Shown here: piece by piece, positions 25,834 through 33,993 of the stretch
Numbering within the stretch: the stretch's first letter is position 1
Layout: the number at the start of each line of letters is the position of its first letter
Source of the DNA: an uncultured Pedosphaera sp.
GTDB lineage: Bacteria > Verrucomicrobiota > Verrucomicrobiia > Limisphaerales > Pedosphaeraceae
DNA length: 64,000 nucleotides
Direction of reading: 5' to 3'
NCBI GenBank assembly: GCA_903918755.1
Contig: CAIXFN010000075.1
Location: 21,366 to 85,365, forward strand
Translations under genes and position numbers: made by a program
Notes under the pieces: model-generated
The model's input: only the letters and a program-made list of their open reading frames with translations
Database searches by the model: none
What the model was told of the DNA's origin: nothing

Positions 25834-27095
25834 GCCGCCGGCCACGCCAGCGGCTCAATCCGCGGCACGAGCGTCAACAGACACACCGCCCCCAGCACCA
25901 AAAAGGCGCTGGCCACTCCGAACGCCAGAAAGAACGAACCCGTCCGCTCCACGATCAGCCCCGCGACGATCGGCGACGCCACGCCCCCCAGATTCCCAAT
26001 AAAGTTTTGGATCCCTGTCCACCGCCCGGCCGCCAACGGACCGGATAAGGTCTGCGTGATCGCCCAGATGTTGGACGTCAACAACCCCAGCGACATGGTC
26101 GCCGCAATCAGGAATCCCAAAGCCCAGGCTGGATCCGTCACCCACGCCGCCGGCAGCATTAATGCCGCGCAAAGTAGCAGGCCCGCCAGTGCAAAAGACT
26201 TCCGCACCACCGTCGCGGTATGGCCCCGGGCGATCAATTGATCCGACACCCACCCACCCGCTAACGACGTGGCCGCCATACCCAGAAAAGGCAGCGATCC
26301 ATACCGGGCCATTTGTTCCAGCGAATAATGGCGCTCCTTGACGAGGTACGAAGGCAGCCAGGTCAGCAGAAACACCCATGCATAGCCGAGCGCAAACATC
26401 CCCAACGAAGTCCCCCAAACTTCCCGCCGTCCCAGCAAACTCAGCATCCCCGGCCCCCTCGCCCCCGCCGACGACGATTCCCCGCGCGACCGATCCGTGG
26501 GCGCCAACCAGATCCAGGGCGCCAACCACAGCAAACTTCCCAGCCCCACCCCAATGAACAGCGCCCGCCAGCCATAGGTTTTCACGAACAACCCGCCCAG
26601 CAACGTGCTCAAAAACGGTCCCAACTTCGTCCCCATATCCACCAGCGCATTGGGCAGCCCCCGCTGATCCGCTGCAAACAGCCGGACCACGATCTTCGAT
26701 ACCGAAGGCAAAAACACACTCTCCCCCACCCCCAACACCAGCCGCGCTGCAAACAACCACGCAAAACTGGAAGCCAACCCCGTCGCCGCCATCGCCAGCG
26801 ACCACACCAGAAATCCGGCCAGGTACACCCATTTCACTTCGAATCGGTCCACCAGCCATCCCACGACCAGTTGCATGACCGTGTAACTCCAGAAAAACGC
26901 CGACAACAAATACCCCAACTGTCCCGGCGACAAATGAAACTCCGCCGACAACACCGGCGCCGCCACCGAAAGACTCCCCCGGTCGATGTAGTTGATCCCC
27001 ACCGACAGCAGCAACAAAACAACCACCACCCAGCGGTTGGAATTTGGTGGTGGAGGGTTCATGGATTCGAGATCGAACGAGCAAGAGTTTGCCAT
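25821..27095 (-). CDS. MFS transporter, anion:cation symporter-like (hexuronate/galactonate type)
   Basis: 424 residues with about twelve hydrophobic helices. The N-terminal segment (NYIDRGSLSVAAPVLSAEF) is the signature of the ACS family, followed by the MFS loop motif GWLVDRFEVKWV after helix 2 and helices 3-6 containing RLVLGVGESVFLPSVSK. ACS members import sugar acids such as hexuronates and galactonate. An ATG eleven codons downstream (27062, MNPPPP) may be the true start. It lies convergent with the DUF4838/creatininase operon, which makes glycan-derived uronates a reasonable but unproved cargo. Confidence 0.85.
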   Translation of the reverse strand: MANSCSFDLESMNPPPPNSNRWVVVVLLLLSVGINYIDRGSLSVAAPVLSAEFHLSPGQLGYLLSAFFWSYTVMQLVVGWLVDRFEVKWVYLAGFLVWSLAMAATGLASSFAWLFAARLVLGVGESVFLPSVSKIVVRLFAADQRGLPNALVDMGTKLGPFLSTLLGGLFVKTYGWRALFIGVGLGSLLWLAPWIWLAPTDRSRGESSSAGARGPGMLSLLGRREVWGTSLGMFALGYAWVFLLTWLPSYLVKERHYSLEQMARYGSLPFLGMAATSLAGGWVSDQLIARGHTATVVRKSFALAGLLLCAALMLPAAWVTDPAWALGFLIAATMSLGLLTSNIWAITQTLSGPLAAGRWTGIQNFIGNLGGVASPIVAGLIVERTGSFFLAFGVASAFLVLGAVCLLTLVPRIEPLAWPAAQGK

Positions 27096-27712
27096 GCGTC
27101 GATGCGGTGAGGCAAGCCGCAGATTATTCGCCGACGTTCGTGTTCCAGCGCCTAATTTTGGTCTCCCATCCTATTGAGGACATAACGCGAGACGCACAGA
27201 GACGGCCGGCAGTACTCCGAGTGCCGTTACTTTCTGCCCCGAAGGGGCAATGGACATTAGCCGGTGGCAAGCGCAGCGCCGCCAGCGGATCTCGCGCCCC
27301 AATTTCATCCCAGCCCCGGAGGTGGCGGCGGAACGCGGATCAATTGACATCGCAGCCGCCTCGGAGTCGGAATGACTTGGTGATGAGGATGCACGTGCGG
27401 TTTGCACATGCGATCGCTCAACAGATTGAACAATACGCCGAGATTCGCCGAAGGACGCGACCCTTTTCGGGATCTTTCCTAACGGCCCAAAGGGCCGTGA
27501 CTCCTCAGCCCGGCCTAACAGGCCGGGTTTAAAGCCATCAAATTCCGGCGCCCTGAAAGCGGCGCGATACCATGTATGGCGCGTGATGATGGATCAATCG
27601 CTTGAAACGGCGAATGCCGGGTAGCTGGCAAACGCACCGGCCGCGTAAACGCGGGACTCCGAACCCCGACTGCGGCTGGCACCCCTCGCCGAATTGCCAT
27701 CCTCTTCCCCCC
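27096..27712. repeat. 617-base non-coding region with REP-like hairpins
   Basis: No credible gene on either strand. It holds three perfect short stem-loops: TGCCCC-GAA-GGGGCA (27235-27249), ACGGCCC-AAA-GGGCCGT (27482-27498) and CCCGGCCT-AAC-AGGCCGGG (27509-27527), separated by GC-rich stretches such as AAGCGCAGCGCCGCCAGCGG (27268-27287). At 27625-27665 lies one copy of an element that recurs beyond the STAND gene at 30965-31004. The pattern is that of dispersed extragenic palindromic repeats; no transposase is nearby. Confidence 0.65.
27625..27665 (+). repeat. Imperfect direct repeat, left copy (flanks the STAND gene)
   Basis: Shares the 14-base core GCCGCGTAAACGCG and the following ACTCC-x-AACC with the copy at 30965-31004, same orientation; the preceding 15 bases also match at most positions. 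The core itself contains the inverted repeat CGCGT-AA-ACGCG. Confidence 0.6.
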
Positions 27713-30700
27713 TCACAACTCCGAATCCAGACTTTCCGGATCCACCCAGAACTCGTCTTTGGGATTCAACTCCACATTGGGCAGCGGCTCGAACTTCGAT
27801 TCATCGAAGGGCGCAAGTTGCGGTTCGGGCGCGCCGAGCTCCTGGAGATGTTTACGGGCGTTGGTTAGGCCAAAGTGATAGGCGTAGTACAGTTTGCCAT
27901 CGGCGGAGATACCATCACACCAGGCCAGCGCATAGGCTTTCGCGGCGGCGGCAATGGCGGCATACCGATTGCCCTGGTCGCGCTCAATTTGAGCGAGGAC
28001 GTTTAGGGCGTCAGCATAGAAGAGCGGATACGGGCCGGGCTCGGCGGTATCCCAGAACTGGTCGAGGAGTTCGCGGGCGATGGCTGATTCGTTCTTGCGC
28101 CGGTGGAGTTCAGCGAGGGAGGTGAGCGTGGGGAGTTCCTCTTGGATGCGACTGACCGCGCGGGCGCGAGTGAGCGCGTGCTGGAGGCGTTCGGCAGCGG
28201 TATCGAAGTCGTTCAGGCCGAGAGAAGCGGTGCCGAGAAGACGCGCGGCGCGGATGAAGTCGGCTTCCAAGCGTTGAACTTTCGCAAGTTCCCAAGCGCG
28301 CTGGGCGAGAGCAAGCGCCTGGTTGGGATCGCCAATCCGAAGGAGACGATCGGCAAGGTGAGCATTCACGAGGCCTTCAACTTGCGGATGGTTCCCACAG
28401 ATCCAGGCATTCAGTGACCGTCTGAGGGCGATTTCGGATTCGGCGCGAACGCCACAGAGAGCCTGATTAAGTCCCCGCTCATATTCTCCCACTCCTTCCG
28501 AATAACGATCCTGATGGTTGCGGCCCAACTGAATCGCGCGCCCGCTGGCTGAATCGGCCTCACGCAAAGCCCCAGAAAGCCGCAGGGAGTCGGAAAGATT
28601 GCACAATCCAACAGCGGTGTTCGTCGGTTCATTCCCGCGCTCTAGAATTTCGATGGCACGTCGGAGAAGAGGGACGGCTCGACCTGGCTCACCGCGCATG
28701 TGGTAAGCCGCAGCCAGCGAGTTGAGAGCGTAACTCTGATCTCGAGCGGTTTGCAGACGAGGCAGTTTCTCGACACCATTGGGAAAAAGCCGCTCCAATA
28801 GTTGGGCGCGCTGACGACTGGCGCTAAGGCGCCAGAGGGTGGCGTCACTCAAGTAGTCGCGGAAAAGAAGGAATGCATCCTGATGGCGATCGAGGCCGAT
28901 AAGGGCTTCGTAAAGCTCAATTGCGGGCGTGAGGTCTTCGAGGCTTTCGACCTTCAAATAGTGAGGTGGCCGGGCCACAGCGTCGAAGTAGGTATGCAGC
29001 TCGGCATAAATAACCTTACGGGCTTGGCCGTCGAGCGCCTGCCACACGACGCCGCGCACGATGGGATGAAGGTCGTAGCGATTGGCTTTCTTGTCCCAGC
29101 CCACCAGCCCGCGATCTTCGAGTTCGGTGAGAATCAGGTCGAGAGCCTGGTCCGTGACGCAGGGCTTGGGCGCAGCGACTTCACTTGAAGCAGCCGGTGT
29201 GAGGAGGCTCTCATCTCCTGCAGGCTGAGAGATTTGAGCCTCAAGTCGGTTGCTAACAACAAGCAACGCGCGCAGAGTCTCCCACGTCGCGGGCATACAG
29301 AAGGCAGAAATCGTATGGAGGACTTTACGGTGTCCGAGCTCGAGACCACGAAGGGCATATTCGAGGACGTGTGTCTTCGCATTTTTCAAGTCAAATTGTC
29401 CGGGATTGAAATCGGGATTGTCTGCAATCCATTTATCAAAATTTCCGGGACCCGGCTTGTACTCAGCGATTTCGCCGGCCAAGGCGCGAATCAGGAGCGG
29501 GTAGTTGCCGAAGGCATTAAACTGCTTTAGTAGCTGTTCGCGCGAACCGGAGACACCAAATTCCCTCCAAAGATTGATGGCATCATCGTCCTTCATTCCA
29601 TTGAGCTTCAAGGGATAGCAACCGCGCATTGGTTGGGCCGTCGGGGTCTCAAGTTCTGCCGGGCAGAGCCGAGTAGTGATGAGAATCCGCGATGAACGGA
29701 CTGTCGCCAGTCGGCGAATAAACCTTCCTGCGCTTGCATCCATGCACTGGCGAAGGCGATGTTTTTGCAGATATGTCTCGCGGATGTTTTCTGGAATGCC
29801 GGCGAACATTCTTTCACCATGGGCGGTTTCTTTGTCGAAATCGTCATCCAGCATCTGCGCGGCATCCATGCGCACGTACGCGAGGAGGATGCGCTCCATC
29901 CCGTCGAGTACGAGCAGGAACGGGTGCTGGTCGAAGCTGCGCCAGAGTTGTTCTTCGCGGTCCGGCGCTTTCAACTCGCGCACCACTTTCTCTGATTGCC
30001 CTGAGACGTAGGCGAGGGCACGAATGATGAAGTTTTCCCAGCGCGCGTCGCTTTCGTAAAAACTCCACCACAGGCGTCCGTCGAGTTTGGGCAGTTCGTT
30101 GGGCGCGATGTCGTTGAACCATTTCCAGGTGAGCGCACTCTTCCCCAGCCCGCCAATGGCCTCGACGGTGATGATGCGCGTGCCGGCGGGCACCACCCGG
30201 TTCGTCGTCACCCAATCAGTGAGAAGATTCAACTCATCCTGGCGCCCCACAACGTCCTTGGTCTGGAGCAGCGAGTACGGATGAGCGATGTAGGCTTCGG
30301 GCGGCTTTGGGATGAGGTTGGGCGGGTGGAAGTCGGGCGTAGCCATTTCGCCGGACGATCCTTGTTCGCGTTTTTTGAGGTCGGAGAGGGCGTGAACGAC
30401 TTCGGCGCGTAAATCGTGTGTCGATTTGAATTCGCTGCGTCCGCGTCCTTTGCTGGCTCGGGCTTTCAACTCGGCGAGTTTCTTTTGCGCGTCTTTGTCA
30501 GTCTCGACCATCTCAATGGTCAGCGGGTGCTCAGTATGAATGAGGAAAACAAGAATCGGAATCTTCCGCTCTACGGCACGATTGAACTCCATCTCGGTAA
30601 TGGAAATCTTCCCAGGATTGTCGAATTCCGGCACCCAGCCGTAACGCCACGCGTAAATACCGATGTAGATGTCCGCCTTATCTACCATCTCCAGCGAGAC

Positions 30701-30871
30701 CTTGATGCCGGAAGCATCTCGCGCGGGCAAATGCTCCATGGCAATGGGGAAAACGTCTTGGCGCAGACAGGCTTCGACGACTTCTTTGCGATGCTCCGGC
30801 AGATCCACCGCCGTGCTGCTGATCATCGCCGTTAGTTGGCCGGGTCTGGAGTGAAGTGCTAAATCGGGCAT
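27713..30871 (-). CDS. DUF4062-STAND NTPase-TPR protein (candidate defence or signalling ATPase)
   Basis: 1052 residues. An N-terminal DUF4062 domain spans about 15-125 (SSTAVDLPEHR; the IYIGIYAWRYGWVP strand; SITEMEFNRA), followed by a linker and an NB-ARC-type ATPase: P-loop GGLGKS at 240-245, Walker B LLVLDG at 319-324, and ILITTR at 396-401 as the sensor strand. A winged-helix region (about 500-640) and some ten TPR-like helical repeats (about 690-1010) follow. DUF4062 is a TIR-like alpha/beta domain found fused to STAND ATPases; such proteins act as oligomerising sensors, several in antiphage immunity, with the repeats binding the trigger and the N-terminal domain acting as effector. That role is inferred. 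ATG at 30826 (MISSTAVD) is an alternative start. It is a lone gene between repeat-rich gaps. Confidence 0.88.
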   Translation of the reverse strand: MPDLALHSRPGQLTAMISSTAVDLPEHRKEVVEACLRQDVFPIAMEHLPARDASGIKVSLEMVDKADIYIGIYAWRYGWVPEFDNPGKISITEMEFNRAVERKIPILVFLIHTEHPLTIEMVETDKDAQKKLAELKARASKGRGRSEFKSTHDLRAEVVHALSDLKKREQGSSGEMATPDFHPPNLIPKPPEAYIAHPYSLLQTKDVVGRQDELNLLTDWVTTNRVVPAGTRIITVEAIGGLGKSALTWKWFNDIAPNELPKLDGRLWWSFYESDARWENFIIRALAYVSGQSEKVVRELKAPDREEQLWRSFDQHPFLLVLDGMERILLAYVRMDAAQMLDDDFDKETAHGERMFAGIPENIRETYLQKHRLRQCMDASAGRFIRRLATVRSSRILITTRLCPAELETPTAQPMRGCYPLKLNGMKDDDAINLWREFGVSGSREQLLKQFNAFGNYPLLIRALAGEIAEYKPGPGNFDKWIADNPDFNPGQFDLKNAKTHVLEYALRGLELGHRKVLHTISAFCMPATWETLRALLVVSNRLEAQISQPAGDESLLTPAASSEVAAPKPCVTDQALDLILTELEDRGLVGWDKKANRYDLHPIVRGVVWQALDGQARKVIYAELHTYFDAVARPPHYLKVESLEDLTPAIELYEALIGLDRHQDAFLLFRDYLSDATLWRLSASRQRAQLLERLFPNGVEKLPRLQTARDQSYALNSLAAAYHMRGEPGRAVPLLRRAIEILERGNEPTNTAVGLCNLSDSLRLSGALREADSASGRAIQLGRNHQDRYSEGVGEYERGLNQALCGVRAESEIALRRSLNAWICGNHPQVEGLVNAHLADRLLRIGDPNQALALAQRAWELAKVQRLEADFIRAARLLGTASLGLNDFDTAAERLQHALTRARAVSRIQEELPTLTSLAELHRRKNESAIARELLDQFWDTAEPGPYPLFYADALNVLAQIERDQGNRYAAIAAAAKAYALAWCDGISADGKLYYAYHFGLTNARKHLQELGAPEPQLAPFDESKFEPLPNVELNPKDEFWVDPESLDSEL

Positions 30872-30964
30872 GGCTTTATTGGCTTCTTTCGGAGGGCCAT
30901 CCTATCGGATCCGCTTGGTCAGATGCAATAAGCGATGGGGTGGCCATCGCGGAAATGGGGGTTT

Positions 30965-31004
30965 TGGCGAATGTACCTGCCGCGTAAACGCGAACTCCAA
31001 ACCA
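30965..31004 (+). repeat. Imperfect direct repeat, right copy (flanks the STAND gene)
   Basis: Matches 27625-27665 in the core GCCGCGTAAACGCG and the ACTCC-x-AACC tail, same orientation, about 3.3 kb away. Confidence 0.6.
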
Positions 31005-31158
31005 TGCAGCAGGCGGTTTCAAGCTTTGCCCCGTGTCCTTCTTCGAGACTTTGGAGAAGGTGAAATGATCTCCTCCCTTCTAGGTCAAACCTCGGAGCCG
31101 TTACTCCAAGTTAAATTTGCTTCATGCCCGTGGCCTGCTTCGTTTGACACCCTGCCGG

Positions 31159-31453
31159 CCTCCGCGAACTCCGCGCCTCCGCGTGAGCATTCCCGCCTCG
31201 GTCCCTTTTGCGATTTTTGAGGCTAAAATTCCGAGGCATTTGGTGTTTGTGCCGTTTCGGCTTCGCGGCCTTTGCGAGCTTCGTGTGAAAACGTCCTCTT
31301 CTTTCCGAGTCCAACATGGCAACTGTCCTATTGAACTTCAAAGGTGAGTTAAGTCATACGATGAAAGCAAGTGCTGGTCCGAAAGGCCATAGTGGCAAAC
31401 CTCTGCCCTCTCAGCCATTCCCCGTTCGCGATCTTCGCGACCTTCTGTGAAAA
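31159..31453 (+). repeat. Three diverged copies of a 29-base intergenic unit
   Basis: Copies at 31159-31187, 31261-31290 and 31424-31453 align to the pattern TTCGCG-x2-CT-x2-GCGA-x-CTTC-x-TGTGA with one-base gaps, all in the same orientation. Similar text is common between genes in many bacterial genomes and produces spurious ORFs; origin unknown. Confidence 0.6.
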
Positions 31454-31488
31454 ATTCCGAGTCCCGTTTCGGGCTGCTTGCCCCCAAC

Positions 31489-31773
31489 TCAGCTTTCCGT
31501 CTCGGTGGTCAGCGGCGTTGTGGGTGTGGCGGCCACGGGCTCAGTTGTGGCAACTGCGTTGGCGATCTCCGCCAATCCCCGAACTTCCTCCGGGGTCATC
31601 AAAATCGCATGTTTGATCAGGCGGCAAAATTCCTTCTTGGTACAACTTTGATGGAGGCCGTCCCGGTTTTGGAGGTTCTTCATCGCCTTGTACTCCACGG
31701 CCAGGCGTTCCAGGCTCACGATGCGGAAGAATTGATCCCCGAGATTCCAGGTTTGGCCCTGTACTAATTTCAT
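31489..31773 (-). CDS. Small uncharacterised protein, 94 residues
   Basis: Starts MKLVQGQTWNLGDQFFRIVS and reads as a compact mixed alpha/beta domain of about 65 residues: two strands, then a helix with LAVEYKAMKNLQNR, then KKEFCRLIKHAILMTPEEV. A low-complexity Ala/Thr/Pro tail of about 25 residues ends it. No signal peptide or membrane helix. The folded part has a normal amino acid balance and ordered hydrophobic spacing, so it is probably real; the family has no name I can give. It lies on the same strand as the STAND gene, but more than 600 bases upstream of it, so co-transcription is doubtful. Confidence 0.62.
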   Translation of the reverse strand: MKLVQGQTWNLGDQFFRIVSLERLAVEYKAMKNLQNRDGLHQSCTKKEFCRLIKHAILMTPEEVRGLAEIANAVATTEPVAATPTTPLTTETES

Positions 31774-31985
31774 ATAATGTGCTGCGCGCTAATCACTTGC
31801 GACAAATATACCACGCTTTGATCCAAACTCCAGTCCAATCGGCCTGCTCGACCCGCTCCGACGTCATCTAGTTTGCATCCTTTCCTCCAGTCGGAAAAAC
31901 GAAATCTCGAATCCCCGTTCCAGCTTTGTTAGCCTCCGCGGCGGGGCGACCGGAAAACCGACCGCGTCCCACCGATATCGAACAC

Positions 31986-33413
31986 ATGCATTGGAGTCTA
32001 GTTTATCTGATCAGCGAATGGGCCGTACGGCTCGTGATGCTCGTGTACGTGCCCCAAAAGCGCAACGCGGCGGCGTCCCGGACCTGGTTGCTGCTTATTT
32101 TCCTACTGCCCCTCCCGGGGCTCATTTTATACGCGATGTTCGGCCGTATTTATCTGCCCCGCAAGCGCATCGCCCAGCAGCGCCGGGCGTCCCGCATGAT
32201 TCGCGCCACCCAGGAGCAGATGGGAGCGTCCCCTGCGCTCGCGTCGGAGGAATCGCCGCCATTGGACCCGAAATGCGCGCGCCTGGCCGCGTTTGCCCGG
32301 CGGCTCGGCGATTTCCCGCCCGTCCCCGGCAACCACCTGGAATTGCTCGCCGATTACGACGGGATGATTGCCCGGTTGATCGCCGATATCGACGCGGCGT
32401 CGCATCATGTTCACCTGCTCTATTATATTTATGGCGACGACGAACCGGGCCGGCGGGTGGCGGAGGCGTTGCGCCGGGCGCAGCGGCGCGGGGTGGCGTG
32501 CCGGCTGATGCTGGATGCGGTGGGTTCCAAGGAGGCGCTTACCCGGCTCGCTCCGGGTCTCGCCATGGAGGGCATCGAAGTAACGCCCCTGCTCCCGGTG
32601 GGATTGTTCCGGCACAACGCCGCGCGGTTCGACCTGCGCAATCATCGCAAAATCGTGGTGATTGACGGCCGCGTGGGTTACACGGGGTCGCAGAACATTG
32701 TAAACCCGGAGTTTGTGAAAGGTTATGCCAATGAGGAATTGACCGTCCGCCTGACCGGTCCGGTCGTGGCCCAACTCCAGGCGGTGTTCATGGCGGATCG
32801 CTATTTCGAACGGGGCGGCAGTCTCGACCATCCGGAGTTGTTTCCCGCGATCACTCCGCAACCGGGATGTGTGGCCCAGATGGTGCCCAGCGGTCCGGGG
32901 TATCAGCGGAAAAATGGTCAGCAACTGTTCATTACGCTGCTATACGCGGCCCGGGAACGGGTGGTAATGACCACGCCCTACTTTGTGCCGGATGAACCGT
33001 TTCTCGAAGCCATCTATTCGGCGCGCCTGCGCGGGGTGGAGGTCAACCTCGTGCTGTCCCAGCACGCGAACCAACTCCTCACCCAACTGGCTCAGCGCTC
33101 GTACTACGAAGAATTGCTCGCGGCCGGCGTCCGCATCCATCGGTATCAACCGCACTTCCTGCACGCCAAGCACCTCAGCATCGATGATGAATTGGTGGTG
33201 ATCGGATCCACCAATATCGACATCCGCTCCTTTGCGCTGAATGCCGAGGTCAACCTGGTGTTGTATGGCGCGCAGCCCGTGGCGGCGTTGCGGGAGGTGC
33301 AGGAGCGTTATTTCCGCGCCAGCCGGCTGTTGACCGAGGAAGAGTGGAACCGCCGTTCGGTGGGCATCCGTACGGTGCAAAACATGGCCCGCCTGGCTGA
33401 TTCGCTGCTCTAA
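31986..33413 (+). CDS. cls: Cardiolipin synthase (phospholipase D superfamily)
   Basis: About 475 residues from the ATG at 31986, after which a membrane helix (WAVRLVMLVYVP) and a second helix (LLLIFLLPLPGLILYAMFG) follow as in bacterial Cls. Two HKD motifs are present: NHRKIVVIDG near residue 220 with the following GYTGSQNI, and LHAKHLSIDD near 400 followed by IGSTNID. Cls joins two phosphatidylglycerols, or phosphatidylglycerol with another phospholipid, at the inner membrane. The frame is open 20 codons upstream of the chosen start but reads poorly. It converges with the CBS protein gene, 25 bases away. Confidence 0.93.
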   Translation: MHWSLVYLISEWAVRLVMLVYVPQKRNAAASRTWLLLIFLLPLPGLILYAMFGRIYLPRKRIAQQRRASRMIRATQEQMGASPALASEESPPLDPKCARLAAFARRLGDFPPVPGNHLELLADYDGMIARLIADIDAASHHVHLLYYIYGDDEPGRRVAEALRRAQRRGVACRLMLDAVGSKEALTRLAPGLAMEGIEVTPLLPVGLFRHNAARFDLRNHRKIVVIDGRVGYTGSQNIVNPEFVKGYANEELTVRLTGPVVAQLQAVFMADRYFERGGSLDHPELFPAITPQPGCVAQMVPSGPGYQRKNGQQLFITLLYAARERVVMTTPYFVPDEPFLEAIYSARLRGVEVNLVLSQHANQLLTQLAQRSYYEELLAAGVRIHRYQPHFLHAKHLSIDDELVVIGSTNIDIRSFALNAEVNLVLYGAQPVAALREVQERYFRASRLLTEEEWNRRSVGIRTVQNMARLADSLL

Positions 33414-33438
33414 CCCTCGCGCCCTTTGGGGCCCCGCC

Positions 33439-33894
33439 TCACCCCGGATAGCTGCCCGAAATGTACGCCTCCATCTGATGGAGCGCGGTGTTCTGCGCGG
33501 AAATGATCCAATTAACCACATCGCCAATGGAAACGATTCCTACCAGGCGATCCCCTTCCAACACGGGCAGATGGCGGATGCGATGCTCCGTCATGAGGTG
33601 CATGCAGTTCTCGATGGTGTCACGAGGTTCCACGGTGATCACGTCGGTGGAAATGATTTCGCGCAAGCGGGTCTGCCGGGACGACTTGCCTCGCAGCATG
33701 ACTTTGCGCGTGTAATCCCGTTCGGAAAAAATACCCAGGAGTTCCCCGTCCTCCACCACCGGCAAGGCGCCGATGTTTTGGTTGGCGAGCAGTTGGATGG
33801 CGTCAAAAACCAAGGCCCCGGGCTCGATGGACCATACCTCCGTCCCCTTCTCTTGCAACAACGATGCGACTGTTCCAGCGATCTTCATAGGCAT
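33439..33894 (-). CDS. CBS-domain pair protein
   Basis: 151 residues made of two CBS domains (about 15-70 and 80-140). Each has the strand-helix-strand pattern with diagnostic ends IGALPVVEDGELLGIFSERD and IRHLPVLEGDRLVGIVSIGD. Paired CBS domains form a Bateman module that binds AMP, ATP or SAM-type ligands. Stand-alone versions act as small regulators whose partner cannot be told from sequence. Start options two codons apart (33894 and 33888). Neighbours on both sides are unrelated. Confidence 0.93.
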   Translation of the reverse strand: MPMKIAGTVASLLQEKGTEVWSIEPGALVFDAIQLLANQNIGALPVVEDGELLGIFSERDYTRKVMLRGKSSRQTRLREIISTDVITVEPRDTIENCMHLMTEHRIRHLPVLEGDRLVGIVSIGDVVNWIISAQNTALHQMEAYISGSYPG

Positions 33895-33993
33895 GACGGG
33901 TCAGTTAAGAACGCGACTAAGGCGCGTGCTGTTTTTTAAGGCGTGTCCCCCTAATTAACTCCCGTTCGCCCGGCTTGTAAAGGGGTATTCTCG

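Larger units (their letters stand above)
30872..31488. repeat. 617-base non-coding region with diverged intergenic repeats
   Basis: No credible gene. The short open frames here translate to Arg/Lys- or Ser/Pro-rich text caused by the repeats. It contains the right copy of the STAND-flanking repeat (30965-31004) and three diverged copies of a roughly 29-base unit at 31159-31187, 31261-31290 and 31424-31453. The first 80 bases should hold the promoter and leader of the STAND gene, but I see no convincing -35/-10 pair. Confidence 0.6.

Noticed and set aside
25855..27084. 409-codon Gly/Val-rich frame overlapping the MFS gene on the same strand
   Set aside because: Shifted-frame shadow of the transporter; no hydrophobic or domain pattern of its own.
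31111..31347. Short basic ORFs (HTKLAKAAKPKRHKH and similar) upstream of the STAND gene
   Set aside because: They are translations of the diverged intergenic repeat units and recur as spurious ORFs in many genomes.
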